Program-made: the position numbers and the translations under genes
NCBI RefSeq assembly: GCF_000215975.1
Contig: NC_015682.1
Coordinates: 1,302,001-1,366,000, forward strand
Direction of reading: 5' to 3'
Source of the DNA: Thermodesulfobacterium geofontis OPF15
Lineage (GTDB): Bacteria > Desulfobacterota > Thermodesulfobacteria > Thermodesulfobacteriales > Thermodesulfobacteriaceae
DNA length: 64,000 nucleotides
Part shown: piece by piece, positions 1 through 10,077 of the stretch
Position numbering within the stretch: position 1 is the first letter of the stretch
Layout: the number at the start of each line of letters is the position of its first letter
Notes under the pieces: model-generated
What the model was told of the DNA's origin: nothing
The model's database searches: none
The model's input: the letters and a program-made list of their open reading frames with translations, nothing else

Positions 1-1254
1 TTATGGGATAAAATAAAAATAAACAATAGCACTTCAATCTACTTAAGATTAGTAACTGAACCAAGATACTATATAGGACCTCATGAGGTAACCCTTGACC
101 ATGCTCACAATATTAAAAATTTTGATCAGGATGAAATTTTAATAGATAATTTTTATTTAGAAGTCAAAAAACCCTTTAATCTTCCTTTAGATTTAAAGAT
201 AGGAAGACAAGATTTTCTTGGAGAAGATATGTATGGAGAAGGCTTTTTAATTTTTGATGGAACCCCTGGAGATGGATCAAGGACCTTCTTTTTTAATGCT
301 ATAAGAGCAAGATGGTTTATACAAAAAAATCATACCTTAGATTTTGTATTTATTTCAAATCCCAAAACAGAAAGATATTTTCCTATTATTCATCCATCTT
401 ATAAAGATTTTACTTCCGAATATTTTATGCTTTATTACCATGGCAAAAAAAGACTCATTGCAACTGATGAAAAGGGACTTATGATTTATGGAAAAAGTAA
501 GCTCTTTAAAAATTTAACCTTAGAACCTTACTATATTTTTAAGGAAGAAGAAAGTTGGGGATTTAATCCCAATTTACATTTACATACCTTTGGCATAAGA
601 GGAGTTTTAAATTGGAAAGAATGGGGATTAAGAGGTGAAATTGCTACTCAAAATGGAAGATATTCAGGCACAAAAGATGTTTCAGGATTAGGAGGATATA
701 TTTATCTTAATAGGATTTTTAAAGAAATTCCTTTTTCTCCAAAGTTTGAAATAGGCTATGTTTATCTTTCTGGGGATAATCCTCATACTAAAAAAGATGA
801 AGGTTGGAATCCTTTGTTTTCAAAGGGTGCATTTATAAATGAGCTATATAGTTATGTAATTTTAGTTGAAAACATTTTTAAAAACGGTCCCATGCCAGCA
901 TATTGGAGTAATTTAAGAAGTTTAGTTTTCAATCTTTATTTATCTCCCTACAAAGACCTTAAATTAAGACTTTCCTATCAAAAAATGTGGGCTGTAAGAA
1001 CACCTTACTTTCCTTTAACTGCGGAGCAAATGGCAATAGATCATGAAGCAGCACTTCTAAGATTTTTTTGGGGGGCAATGATTTCAGGAGAAGATAAAGA
1101 TAGAGGACAGGGTTTTACCATTGAAGGAAGCTATAAGTTTAAACCTAATATCACAGGTCTTTTAAAATATGAACACTTTGACCCAGGAAATTTTTATACT
1201 TCAAAGACAAGGGATGCTAAATTTTTAAGAATACAATTAGAGATGAAATTTTAA
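1..1254 (+). CDS. Outer-membrane beta-barrel protein, alginate-export/porin-like (5' end cut off)
   Basis: The reading frame is open from base 1, so the true start lies upstream; an internal ATG at 229 follows a continuous coding stretch and is not the start. The visible 417 residues are rich in alternating aromatic and charged residues, and the C-terminus ends in a long amphipathic strand finishing in KF, typical of outer-membrane barrels. The segment around KIGRQDFLGEDMYGEG, followed by FFFNAIRARW, resembles the alginate-export porin family (family knowledge). It probably forms a channel in the outer membrane; the substrate cannot be told. No partner gene is visible in the window, and the next gene starts about 50 bases downstream. 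Confidence 0.6.
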   Translation, partial: LWDKIKINNSTSIYLRLVTEPRYYIGPHEVTLDHAHNIKNFDQDEILIDNFYLEVKKPFNLPLDLKIGRQDFLGEDMYGEGFLIFDGTPGDGSRTFFFNAIRARWFIQKNHTLDFVFISNPKTERYFPIIHPSYKDFTSEYFMLYYHGKKRLIATDEKGLMIYGKSKLFKNLTLEPYYIFKEEESWGFNPNLHLHTFGIRGVLNWKEWGLRGEIATQNGRYSGTKDVSGLGGYIYLNRIFKEIPFSPKFEIGYVYLSGDNPHTKKDEGWNPLFSKGAFINELYSYVILVENIFKNGPMPAYWSNLRSLVFNLYLSPYKDLKLRLSYQKMWAVRTPYFPLTAEQMAIDHEAALLRFFWGAMISGEDKDRGQGFTIEGSYKFKPNITGLLKYEHFDPGNFYTSKTRDAKFLRIQLEMKF

Positions 1255-1303
1255 TTTTTTAATTTAAAGTTACTTAAAATTATTTAAAAACTTGGGGTGA
1301 AAA

Positions 1304-2566
1304 ATGGAAAAAAAAGAAATTTCAAATTTATTAAGAGAAAATCCTAAGGAAATAGATAGGTTAATTTATAGAGCTGTTTTTGAGGACTCACAACTACTTA
1401 AAACCCTTCAAGAAGTTTTAAAAGATTTCAATTATAAAGGATTTTCTATTTATCCTCTTTATCAAGAATTTTCCAAAAAATTTTTAGGTTTTACAGTTCC
1501 TGCAATCAATATAAGAGGAATGACCTATGACGTTGCAAGGACAGTCTTTAAGGTAGCAAAAAGATTAAAAGTAGGGGCTTTTATTTTTGAAATCGCCAAA
1601 TCTGAAATGGGTTATACTAAACAATCACCTTTAGAATATGCTACAGTCATTCTTTCAGCTGGTTTTAGGGAAAATTTTGACGGACCCATTTTTATTCAAG
1701 GAGACCACTTTCAATTTAATAGAAAATCCTATTTTACAGATCCGGAAAGAGAAAAAAATAACATTAAAAATCTTATAAATGAAGCTATCCTTTCTCAATT
1801 TTATAACATTGACATTGATGCTTCAACTCTTGTTATTCTTGAAAAAGAAGATCTTAATGCACAACAAAGGCATAATTATGAAGTTACTGCTGAAATTGCT
1901 GAATTTATTAGAAGTATAGAACCAGAAGGAATAACTGTAAATCTCGGTGGAGAAATAGGAGAAATAGGAGGACATAATAGTACTCCTGAAGAACTACGAG
2001 CATTTATGCAAGGATTTAATAAAGTTTTTAAAGGAAAAATTGGAATTTCAAAAATAAGTGTTCAAACTGGAACTTCCCATGGAGGTATAGTTTTACCTGA
2101 TGGAAAAATTGCTACTGTTAATCTTGATTTTAATACTTTAAAAACTTTATCTAAAATTGCCAGAGAGGAATTTGGACTTGCAGGAGCTGTTCAACATGGA
2201 GCATCTACTCTTCCAGAAGAATATTTTAGTCTCTTCCCAGAATCAGAATGTGTAGAAGTGCATCTGGCAACAGGTTTTCAAAATTTCCTTTATGATCACC
2301 CTGCCCTACCCTCTGAATTTAGAGAAAAAATATATAATTATCTTAAAAATCAATTTAAAAATGAATGGAAAGAAGATATGACAGAAGCTCAATTTATATA
2401 TAAAACAAGAAAAAAGGGATTTGGCGCCTTTAAAAAAGATTGGTGGGATTTACCTTCCGAAGTAAAAGAAAAAATTTTATCTGACATGGAAAGCCTTTTT
2501 GAAAAAATATTTAAAGCTTTAAATGTAGTTAATACTTTAGAGATTGTAAAATCTAAAATATTTTAA
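1304..2566 (+). CDS. Class II fructose-bisphosphate aldolase-like protein
   Basis: A 420-residue TIM-barrel protein of the zinc-dependent class II aldolase family, which cleaves fructose 1,6-bisphosphate to two triose phosphates in glycolysis or runs the reverse in gluconeogenesis. Visible signatures are GDHFQF (first metal histidine), NLGGEIGEIGGHN (Glu/Gly-rich ligand loop) and QHGAST with a further His, spaced as in the family. It is longer than the usual ~300-350 residues, with an N-terminal extension of about 60 residues and a C-terminal helical tail. The ATG follows a GGGGTGA ribosome site. A phosphofructokinase lies 4.5 kb downstream on the same strand, fitting sugar-phosphate metabolism. 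Substrate could also be another ketose bisphosphate. Confidence 0.75.
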   Translation: MEKKEISNLLRENPKEIDRLIYRAVFEDSQLLKTLQEVLKDFNYKGFSIYPLYQEFSKKFLGFTVPAINIRGMTYDVARTVFKVAKRLKVGAFIFEIAKSEMGYTKQSPLEYATVILSAGFRENFDGPIFIQGDHFQFNRKSYFTDPEREKNNIKNLINEAILSQFYNIDIDASTLVILEKEDLNAQQRHNYEVTAEIAEFIRSIEPEGITVNLGGEIGEIGGHNSTPEELRAFMQGFNKVFKGKIGISKISVQTGTSHGGIVLPDGKIATVNLDFNTLKTLSKIAREEFGLAGAVQHGASTLPEEYFSLFPESECVEVHLATGFQNFLYDHPALPSEFREKIYNYLKNQFKNEWKEDMTEAQFIYKTRKKGFGAFKKDWWDLPSEVKEKILSDMESLFEKIFKALNVVNTLEIVKSKIF

Positions 2567-2609
2567 TTTTCTTTAAGAGTTCTATAAAAAGTTTAAGCTC
2601 TCTTAAATG

Positions 2610-2638
2610 TTGAATTTTTAAATATTAAATGATATATT
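2610..2638 (+). promoter_or_regulatory. Sigma-70-type promoter for a leaderless purSL mRNA
   Basis: TTGAAT at 2610-2615, a 17-base spacer and TATATT at 2633-2638. Eight bases then separate the -10 element from the ATG at 2647, so transcription should begin at or next to that codon. No ribosome binding site precedes either this ATG or the in-frame ATG at 2629. Confidence 0.55.
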
Positions 2639-2646
2639 TCAATCTT

Positions 2647-5600
2647 ATGAATGTTTTCAGGATAGAGGTTTCTTCTAAACCTTTCTTTAAAGATGCAATA
2701 GGAGCTAAGATAAAAAGAAAAATTAAACATCATTTAAATATTTCTTTAGAAGACCTTTATTTTATAAAAGTATATTTAGTTGAAGGAAATTTTTCTGAAG
2801 AAATTATTAGAATTTTTGCAGAATCTGCTCTTTGTGATCCTGTAATCCAAACTTATAGTATTAATGAGTACGTATCTTTAAAGCTAAATTTTTCTTTTGA
2901 TTGGGTTTTAGAGATTGGTTATCGCCCAGGAGTTACTGATAATGAAGGTAAAACTGCTGAAGAAGCTCTCAGCTACATTTTAGAAAGACCTTTAGATACT
3001 AATAAAGAAGGAGTTTATTTTGCACGTCAATTCTTGATAAAAGGAAATATTTCTAAAGATGATGTTGAAAGAATAGCAAGAGATCTTCTTGCCAATGAAT
3101 TAATAGAAAGGTGGTTCATTCTTCATAGAGATGAGTTTTTAAAAAACGGACTTTCCTATTCTCTCCCAAGAGTAACAGAGTATTTTCCTCCAATAGTAGA
3201 AAAATTTTTACTCAGTAATTTTTCTGATGAGGAACTTATAAAATTATCCCAAGAAAGATTGCTTGCCCTTAATCTTAAAGAAATGAAAACTATACAAAAA
3301 TTTTTTTCTGATCCTAAGTTTATAGAGATTAGAAAAAGTTATGGACTTGATTCTGCTATTACTGATGTAGAACTTGAAAGCATAGCTCAAACTTGGTCTG
3401 AACATTGTAAACATAAAATATTTAATGCCAAGATCTTTTATAAAGATTTAGACACTGGAGAAGAATTAGTTATAGATAGTTTATTTAAAACCTATATCAA
3501 AAAAGCTACTGAAGAAATTAGGAAAGAAAAGGGAGAAAAAGATTTTTGTCTTTCTGTTTTTGTTGATAATGCAGGTGTTATAAAACTTGATGAAAAATGG
3601 GCTTTAGCTTTTAAAGTAGAAACTCATAATAGTCCTTCTGCACTTGATCCCTATGGAGGTGCTTTAACAGGGATAGTAGGTGTAAATAGAGATCCCTTAG
3701 GAACTGGGAAGGGAGCAAAGCTTATTTTTAATACTGATGTATTTTGTTTTGCACCTCCTGATTGGGATAAAAAACTTCCTCCAAGAATTTTACATCCAAA
3801 AAGAATTTTTGAAGGAGTAAGAGAAGGAGTTGAACACGGAGGTAATCAAAGTGGTATTCCTACTATTAATGGTTCAATTGTTTTTGATCCAAGATATCTT
3901 GGCAAACCTTTAGTTTATTGTGGAACAGGAGGTCTTTTACCTCTATACATAAATGATGAACCCTCTTGGAAAAAAGGAGCTAAACCAGGAGATTTAGTAG
4001 TAATGATTGGTGGAAAAATTGGAAAAGATGGGATACATGGTGCTACTTTTTCTTCTGAAGCTTTACATGAAGGCTCCCCTGCAACAGCAGTACAAATCGG
4101 AGACCCTATAACACAGAAAAAAATGGTTGATTTTTTAATGAAAGCAAGAGATGAAGGTTTATATAATTCTATTACTGATAATGGTGCAGGAGGGCTTTCT
4201 TCTTCTGTTGGAGAAATGGCAAAGGAATCAGGAGGAGCTGAAATAGACTTGTCTAAAGCACCTTTGAAATACCCTGGTCTTCGTCCTTGGGAAATTCTTC
4301 TTTCAGAAAGTCAAGAAAGAATGACTCTCGCAGTTCCTCCAGATAAAATAGAAAGATTTCTAAGCTTAGCAAAAAAAATGGATGTTTTAGCAACTGTTTT
4401 AGGAAAATTTACAAACTCTGGATATTTTCATATTTTATATGAAGGAAAAACAGTAGGACTAATACCTTTAGATTTTCTTCATGAAGGAGTTCCTCAGCTT
4501 GAATTATATGCTGAATGGAAGACACCATCTTATCCTACAAAACCGAATGTAGAAATTCCTGAAGATTATGGAGAAATTCTAAAAAAAGTTTTAAAAGCCT
4601 ATAATGTTTGTTCAAAAGAATATGTAGTAACTCAATACGATCATGAAGTTCAGGGTGGAAGTGTAATTAAGCCCCTTACAGGAATAAACAATGATGGTCC
4701 AAGTGATGCGGCAGTTTTGAGATATGACCTTGAAAGTGAAAGTGGAATTGTGATTGCCCATGGTATTTGTCCTAAATTTTCAGATTATGATACCTATTGG
4801 ATGGCTGCAAATGCCATTGATGAAGGAATAAGAAATGCAGTTTGTGTAGGTGGAGACATTGAATATATGGCGGGTCTTGATAATTTCTGCTGGTGCGATC
4901 CTATCGAAAGTGAAAAAAATCCAGATGGAAAATATAAATTAGCCCAATTAGTAAGAGCTAATCAAGCTCTTTATGAATTTACTAAAATTTATGGAGTTCC
5001 TTGCATTTCAGGAAAAGATTCTATGAAAAATGATTATCTTATGTATTTAGGACTTAATCCCGAAAATGAAAATCCTTTTGGAATAGGGAATATTCTTCCT
5101 GATGGAAGTTTAAAAATTTCTGTACCCCCTACTCTTCTTTTCTCTGTAGTTGCTAAAATTCCTAAATATTATCTTGCCCAAACTATGGATGTTAAAAGAG
5201 CGGGAGATTTAGTATATATTCTTGGAATAACTAAAGATGAATTGGCAGGTTCAGAATATTTTAATCTTTTAGGAATAAAGGGTGGAAAAGTGCCTAAACC
5301 TGACCCATATCTCAATAAAAAAATCTATTTAAGATTAAGGGATGCTATTTATAGCGGTCTTATTGAATCTGCTCATGATGTTTCTGATGGTGGTTTAGGA
5401 GTTACATTAGCTGAAAAAGCCTTTTCTGGAGGATATGGAATAATAGCTGATCTTTCTGCTATTTACTATGAAGGAGAATCTTTAAGGGATGACTTTATTC
5501 TTTTTTCTGAAAGTGCAGGAAGAATAGTTGTAACCGTAAGGAAAGAAAAAAGAGAAGATTTTGAAGCTCTTATGAAAGATATTCCTTTCTCTTTGATAGG

Positions 5601-5715
5601 AGAAGTAATTGCAGATCCCTTTTTAATAATAAAAGGCCTTAATGGAAAGGTTATAATAAGAGAAAATATAAAGGAGTTAAAAAGGATCTGGAAAGAACCT
5701 TTTAGTAATTGGTAA
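2647..5715 (+). CDS. purL: Phosphoribosylformylglycinamidine synthase, PurS-PurL fusion
   Basis: FGAM synthase of de novo purine synthesis: it converts FGAR, ATP and glutamine-derived ammonia to FGAM. The first ~200 residues look like PurS-type modules (start MNVFRIEVSSKPFF), followed by the PurL core. Core signatures are WSEHCKHK, VETHNSPSALDPYGGA (catalytic His and ATP site), GKDGIHGATFSS, DNGAGGLSS and, in the second half, SGKDSMKN and HDVSDGGL. There is no glutaminase domain; the protein ends after the second synthase half, so a separate PurQ must exist elsewhere. I start it at 2647 rather than the in-frame ATG at 2629, because of the promoter position and because the family similarity begins there. 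Near 1022 residues, it is followed by hisD after 14 bases. Confidence 0.88.
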   Translation: MNVFRIEVSSKPFFKDAIGAKIKRKIKHHLNISLEDLYFIKVYLVEGNFSEEIIRIFAESALCDPVIQTYSINEYVSLKLNFSFDWVLEIGYRPGVTDNEGKTAEEALSYILERPLDTNKEGVYFARQFLIKGNISKDDVERIARDLLANELIERWFILHRDEFLKNGLSYSLPRVTEYFPPIVEKFLLSNFSDEELIKLSQERLLALNLKEMKTIQKFFSDPKFIEIRKSYGLDSAITDVELESIAQTWSEHCKHKIFNAKIFYKDLDTGEELVIDSLFKTYIKKATEEIRKEKGEKDFCLSVFVDNAGVIKLDEKWALAFKVETHNSPSALDPYGGALTGIVGVNRDPLGTGKGAKLIFNTDVFCFAPPDWDKKLPPRILHPKRIFEGVREGVEHGGNQSGIPTINGSIVFDPRYLGKPLVYCGTGGLLPLYINDEPSWKKGAKPGDLVVMIGGKIGKDGIHGATFSSEALHEGSPATAVQIGDPITQKKMVDFLMKARDEGLYNSITDNGAGGLSSSVGEMAKESGGAEIDLSKAPLKYPGLRPWEILLSESQERMTLAVPPDKIERFLSLAKKMDVLATVLGKFTNSGYFHILYEGKTVGLIPLDFLHEGVPQLELYAEWKTPSYPTKPNVEIPEDYGEILKKVLKAYNVCSKEYVVTQYDHEVQGGSVIKPLTGINNDGPSDAAVLRYDLESESGIVIAHGICPKFSDYDTYWMAANAIDEGIRNAVCVGGDIEYMAGLDNFCWCDPIESEKNPDGKYKLAQLVRANQALYEFTKIYGVPCISGKDSMKNDYLMYLGLNPENENPFGIGNILPDGSLKISVPPTLLFSVVAKIPKYYLAQTMDVKRAGDLVYILGITKDELAGSEYFNLLGIKGGKVPKPDPYLNKKIYLRLRDAIYSGLIESAHDVSDGGLGVTLAEKAFSGGYGIIADLSAIYYEGESLRDDFILFSESAGRIVVTVRKEKREDFEALMKDIPFSLIGEVIADPFLIIKGLNGKVIIRENIKELKRIWKEPFSNW

Positions 5716-5729
5716 AAAGGAGAGAAGTT

Positions 5730-7028
5730 ATGAAAATAAGAATTTTTCAATATCCCTCAAAAAAAGCCGAAAGATATTTACAAAAAATTGTAAATAGAGT
5801 TGAAGAATTTCCTAAGAAAATAGAAAAGGAAGTAAAAAAAATAGGGGATAGAGTTAAAAGAGCGGGTGATAAAGCTTTAATTGAGTATACCTATAAATTT
5901 GATGGAGTTCTTTTAAATAAAGAAGATTTCAAGATAAGTAAAGAAGAAATTGAAAGAGCTTATAAAGAGATTTCACCTGAGCTTTTTTCAGCCATAAAAT
6001 TAGCTATAGAAAAGGTTAAAAAATTTCATTCCCAAAACCTTCCTCAATCTTGGTTTATAGAGGATAAAGGTATTTTTTTAGGACAAATGGTAAAACCTGT
6101 AGAAAAAGCTGGTCTTTATATTCCCGGAGGAAAAGGAGGAGAGACTCCCCTCATTTCTACAGTGATTATGACTGCAGTCCCTGCTAAAATAGCAGGTGTA
6201 GAAAAAATTGTTATGGTCTCGCCACCAAGAAAGGATAAAACTTTACATCCAGCTTTATTAGTTGCTGCTAATGAAGCAGGTGTTGATGAAATATATAAAG
6301 TAGGAGGTCCTTGGTCTATTTTTGCTTTAGCCTATGGAACTGAAACCTTGCCTAAGGTTGATATTATTTGTGGTCCAGGAAATATATATGTAACCACCGC
6401 CAAAAAAATTGTTTCCTCTTTTGTAGGAATAGACATAATTGCTGGCCCCAGTGAAGTATTAATTATTGCAGATAATACAGCAAATCCAGAATTTATCACC
6501 TATGATCTTCTTGCTCAAGCTGAACATGATCCTATGAGTCTTTCAATTCTTATAACTACTTCAAAAAAAATTGCTAAAGAAGTTAAAAATTTAATTCCTC
6601 AGGCTTTAGAAACGGGAATTAGAGGAGAAATAGCTAAATCTGCACTTTCAAAAAGGGGAAGTATAATAATAGTAAAGGATATAGAAACTGCTTTTTTATT
6701 AGCAAATCTCATTGCTCCTGAACACTTAGAAATTATGGTTAAAGACCCCTTAGATTATCTACCTTTAGTTAAAAATGCAGGTGCTGTTTTTCTTGGGACT
6801 TTTACTCCCGAGGCAATAGGAGATTATTTAGCAGGACCTAATCATGTATTACCAACCATGGGATTTGCAAGATTTACTTCCTCTCTATCTGCTGAAAAAT
6901 TTCTTAAAAAGATAAATTTTCTTAAATATTCTCCCTCAGCTTTAAAAAACGAAGCTAAAGAGGTTATTTTACTTGCTGAAACAGAAAATCTTCCCTTTCA
7001 TGCTGAAGCAGTTAAAATAAGGCTATAG
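5730..7028 (+). CDS. hisD: Histidinol dehydrogenase
   Basis: Catalyses the last two steps of histidine synthesis, oxidising L-histidinol to L-histidine with NAD. At 432 residues it has normal family length. Key residues are present: the GPGN loop of the NAD site, QAEHDP (zinc-binding Gln and His), APEHLE (catalytic Glu-His pair), GDYLAGPNH (zinc Asp) and a C-terminal PFHAEAV histidine. The ATG at 5730 is chosen because an AAGGAGAG ribosome site at 5717-5724 sits 5 bases ahead; the upstream TTG at 5709 would overlap purL and lacks a site. No other his gene is adjacent; it appears to be carried in a mixed purL-hisD-pfk transcription unit. Confidence 0.93.
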   Translation: MKIRIFQYPSKKAERYLQKIVNRVEEFPKKIEKEVKKIGDRVKRAGDKALIEYTYKFDGVLLNKEDFKISKEEIERAYKEISPELFSAIKLAIEKVKKFHSQNLPQSWFIEDKGIFLGQMVKPVEKAGLYIPGGKGGETPLISTVIMTAVPAKIAGVEKIVMVSPPRKDKTLHPALLVAANEAGVDEIYKVGGPWSIFALAYGTETLPKVDIICGPGNIYVTTAKKIVSSFVGIDIIAGPSEVLIIADNTANPEFITYDLLAQAEHDPMSLSILITTSKKIAKEVKNLIPQALETGIRGEIAKSALSKRGSIIIVKDIETAFLLANLIAPEHLEIMVKDPLDYLPLVKNAGAVFLGTFTPEAIGDYLAGPNHVLPTMGFARFTSSLSAEKFLKKINFLKYSPSALKNEAKEVILLAETENLPFHAEAVKIRL

Positions 7029-7036
7029 GGGGTAAA

Positions 7037-8383
7037 ATGAAAGAATTTTGCAATTATTTGGAATTTACAGAAGAAATTATAGAAGATATTGATACTTCAG
7101 TTGAAAACTTAGGCCCCTGTAAAATTTCTTCACCTTTAAAACTAAAACCTCAATGTTTTGTTACAGATGATGCAAGAGTTACTTTAAGGGTAAATTATAA
7201 TTACTTAAAAGAACAATTTTCAAAAAATAAAGAAATCCCTTCCTTAGAACTTGCAGGACCAAGACCTTTTATATATTTTGATCCCTCTAAGGTAAAAGTA
7301 GGAATTGTAACTTGCGGAGGGCTTTGTCCCGGGATTAATGATGTAATTCGTTCTATAGTAATGACCTTTTATTATTCTTATGGAGTAAATAAAATAATAG
7401 GCTTTAAATATGGATTGCAAGGATTTATTCCTAAATATGGACATGAGATAATTGAGTTAAATCCCGAGGTAGTGAAAGATATTCATACTATGGGAGGAAC
7501 TTTTCTTGGCACTTCTCGTGGACATCAGTCAATTGAAGAAATCGTGGACACTCTTGAAAGAATGAATATTCAAATACTTATTATGATAGGAGGAGATGGG
7601 ACTTTTAGAGCAGCTTATAAAATAAAAGAAGAAATATCAAAAAGAAATCTTAAAATTGCTGTAGTAGCTGTTCCTAAAACTATAGATAATGATATTTGGC
7701 TCGTTTCAAAAACTTTTGGTTTTGATACAGCTGTTGAACTTGCTTGTTATGCTATTAGATGCGCCCATACAGAGGCTATTGCAGTTCCTAACGGAATAGG
7801 TTTAGTAAAACTGATGGGAAGACATTCAGGTTTTATCGCTGCTGCTGCAACACTTGCAACTAAGGAAGTAAATTTTTGCTTAATTCCTGAAATGGATTTT
7901 GATTTAGAAGGAGAAAAAGGATTACTTGCCGAATTAGAAAGAAGACTAGATAAAAGAAAACACGCTGTTATTGTAGTTGCAGAAGGAGCAGGACAAAAAT
8001 ATGTCCAAAAAGATCCTCCAGAATATGATGCTTCAGGAAATATAAAACTGGGAGATATTGGTAAATTTTTGAAAGATAAAATTACAGAATATTTTAAAAA
8101 CAAAAATATAGATGTAGTGATAAGATATATTGATCCAAGTTATATTATAAGAAGTGTTCCTGCTAATGTTGAAGACAGAATTTATTGTGGATTTTTAGGA
8201 CAATATGCGGTTCATGCTGCTATGGCTGGGAAAACAGGAATAATGATAAGTTATCTTAATGATCAGTTTGTTCATATTCCTATTAAAGAGGCCATAAAAA
8301 GAAGAAAACAAATTAACCTTAATAGCAGATTCTGGCTTTCTGTATTAGAATCAACTGGGCAAGGTTCATTAAAAAACGATTAA
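7037..8383 (+). CDS. pfkA: 6-phosphofructokinase (group III / plant-type, probably ATP-dependent)
   Basis: Phosphorylates fructose 6-phosphate to the 1,6-bisphosphate. A 448-residue protein with the PFK core from about residue 85: GIVTCGGLCPGIND (phosphate loop), IGGDGTF at 184-190, PKTIDND at 213-219 and MGRHSG. The residue pair that decides phosphoryl donor is mixed: Gly in GGDG (as in ATP enzymes) with Lys in PKTIDND (as in pyrophosphate enzymes). This combination occurs in known ATP-dependent plant and trypanosome enzymes, so ATP is the likelier donor, but this is inferred. An N-terminal extension of about 80 residues is typical of this long group. It starts 8 bases after hisD behind GGGGGT. 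Confidence 0.85.
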   Translation: MKEFCNYLEFTEEIIEDIDTSVENLGPCKISSPLKLKPQCFVTDDARVTLRVNYNYLKEQFSKNKEIPSLELAGPRPFIYFDPSKVKVGIVTCGGLCPGINDVIRSIVMTFYYSYGVNKIIGFKYGLQGFIPKYGHEIIELNPEVVKDIHTMGGTFLGTSRGHQSIEEIVDTLERMNIQILIMIGGDGTFRAAYKIKEEISKRNLKIAVVAVPKTIDNDIWLVSKTFGFDTAVELACYAIRCAHTEAIAVPNGIGLVKLMGRHSGFIAAAATLATKEVNFCLIPEMDFDLEGEKGLLAELERRLDKRKHAVIVVAEGAGQKYVQKDPPEYDASGNIKLGDIGKFLKDKITEYFKNKNIDVVIRYIDPSYIIRSVPANVEDRIYCGFLGQYAVHAAMAGKTGIMISYLNDQFVHIPIKEAIKRRKQINLNSRFWLSVLESTGQGSLKND

Positions 8384-8407
8384 ATTTTAAAAGGAGGATC
8401 TACTTTT

Positions 8408-10075
8408 ATGAAAATTAAAAAATTTTTAATTTTCCTTGGATGGGGATTAGTTTTTCTTTTACTTAGTCCCAATTTTTCTTTTTCTCTAATATCACCTGAA
8501 ACCTATGAAGAAATTAAAAAAGATTTTACTCCTCTTTCTGCATTAATTATTGGTATAGAAGATAATAAAATAATTATAGACAAGGGGAAAGTTCAAGGTG
8601 TTAGGCCTAAAGATATATTTACAGTATATAAAAGAGGGAAAAAGATTGTTCATCCTGAAACTGAAAAAACCTTAGGTTTTCTTAAAGAGATAATCGGAAA
8701 AATTGAAATTACAGATGTAGAAGAAAATTTTGCCATAGGAAGAGTTATTTTTCAAAAAGAACCTTTCCCAGTTCCCACACCTATTGAAAGATTTACCGAT
8801 TTAAAAATACTTATAATCTCTGAAACCCAAACCCCTGATGAAAATTTATTTTTAATCCTTAAAAATACTTTACCTGAATCAGCAGTTACTTTTAATCCCA
8901 ATTTAAAATTAAAAGATCTAACTCCTCAATACCTTTTGTCTCAACAATATGATATAGTTTTTGTTGTGGAAGAGGATATAGTAAAAATATTTAATTACAA
9001 TTTAGATTTGATAAGGTATTATGGAACCTTAAGCTATAAAAAAACTATAGCCCCTTCAACAGTTACAACTACTCAGAAAGCTTATAAACCCTCTACAGGA
9101 GTTTTTTCTATAAATCCTCCAACTATTTTAGGAAAAATGAAAGGAGAAGTATTTCAAGTAGAGTTTGCAGATATAGATAATGATGGTAGTCCTGAAATGA
9201 TTTATTTTAACTCTCAAGGGCTTTTTATAGTAAGAATAAAAGGGGCTCTTTTGGCAAGTTATACTCCTAAGACTGGTAAAATTGTAAATTTCTCTTTAGG
9301 ACCATCTGGTTGGATAGCTTTAAACATATTTGATGAAAGCGTAGGTATGAGAAGCGAAATTTTAAGATATACTGAACAGGGATTAACTCCAGTAATTACT
9401 AATGTAAATTTAATTTTAAACTTTGTAGATTATACAGCAAGAGGTGTAAAGGATACTTTAATTGGACAAACTTTTGATTCAGAAAACTTTTTTGGAAAAG
9501 AAGTATATATTTTAAAAAGGGAAAATAATCAATTAATATATGCAACTCAACTAAAAGTTCCTCCAGATTATAAAAATATTGGAAGTGCTTTTGTTGATTT
9601 AGATGGAGACGGGAGCCCAGAAATAATCAATTATACTTCAGATGGAAAATTAGCAGTTTATAAAGATTCTAATATAGTTTGGATCTCTCCTTATCCTGTA
9701 GCTAATCATTTTTATGAGATAAAACTTATTAAGGGTAAAAAAGGACAAGAAGTGGTTAAGAAAATCGTTTATCCTCTTATAACACCGGTTATAGCTGACA
9801 TAAATAAGGATGGCAAATTAGAAGTTCTTTTTGTTTCTGCTAATTTTCCTTTGGAAACAGTGAAAGGTGATTTAAAATATGTTCCTTTAAATAGCGCCAC
9901 TTCTCAAATTTTTGTGCTTGGTTTTGAAGGCACCTATTTTTTTAGAAATTTATGGGCTTCTCAAACGGGATTTATTACAGGTTTAGGAGTATTTGAAAAT
10001 GGAATTTACTATACCTTAGTTAAAGGAAATTATCCAGGAAATGTAGAAAGCGAGCTTTACTTTAGTATTTTTTAA
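8408..10075 (+). CDS. Exported protein with FlgT-like domain and FG-GAP/VCBS-like repeats
   Basis: A 555-residue secreted or periplasmic protein. Residues 1-26 form a signal peptide (KIKKFLIFLGWGLVFLLL then FSFS). Residues about 40-120 resemble the C-terminal domain of flagellar-assembly protein FlgT (an OB-like fold with a GKVQGVRPKD turn). Three calcium-type acidic loops follow at about residues 255, 397 and 463 (DIDNDGSPE, DLDGDGSPE, DINKDGKLE), as in FG-GAP/VCBS beta-propellers. A GGAGG ribosome site precedes the ATG. Function is not recognised. A role at the cell surface or in the flagellar basal body is possible but it is far from the flagellar operon. Confidence 0.6.
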   Translation: MKIKKFLIFLGWGLVFLLLSPNFSFSLISPETYEEIKKDFTPLSALIIGIEDNKIIIDKGKVQGVRPKDIFTVYKRGKKIVHPETEKTLGFLKEIIGKIEITDVEENFAIGRVIFQKEPFPVPTPIERFTDLKILIISETQTPDENLFLILKNTLPESAVTFNPNLKLKDLTPQYLLSQQYDIVFVVEEDIVKIFNYNLDLIRYYGTLSYKKTIAPSTVTTTQKAYKPSTGVFSINPPTILGKMKGEVFQVEFADIDNDGSPEMIYFNSQGLFIVRIKGALLASYTPKTGKIVNFSLGPSGWIALNIFDESVGMRSEILRYTEQGLTPVITNVNLILNFVDYTARGVKDTLIGQTFDSENFFGKEVYILKRENNQLIYATQLKVPPDYKNIGSAFVDLDGDGSPEIINYTSDGKLAVYKDSNIVWISPYPVANHFYEIKLIKGKKGQEVVKKIVYPLITPVIADINKDGKLEVLFVSANFPLETVKGDLKYVPLNSATSQIFVLGFEGTYFFRNLWASQTGFITGLGVFENGIYYTLVKGNYPGNVESELYFSIF

Positions 10076-10077
10076 AT

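Noticed and set aside
5466-5750. Minus-strand open frame over the end of purL and start of hisD
   Set aside because: It mirrors two strong genes, has low-complexity composition and no ribosome site; it is a shadow of coding sequence.
7747-8103. Minus-strand open frame within pfkA
   Set aside because: Antisense to a conserved enzyme core; no family resemblance and no initiation signals.
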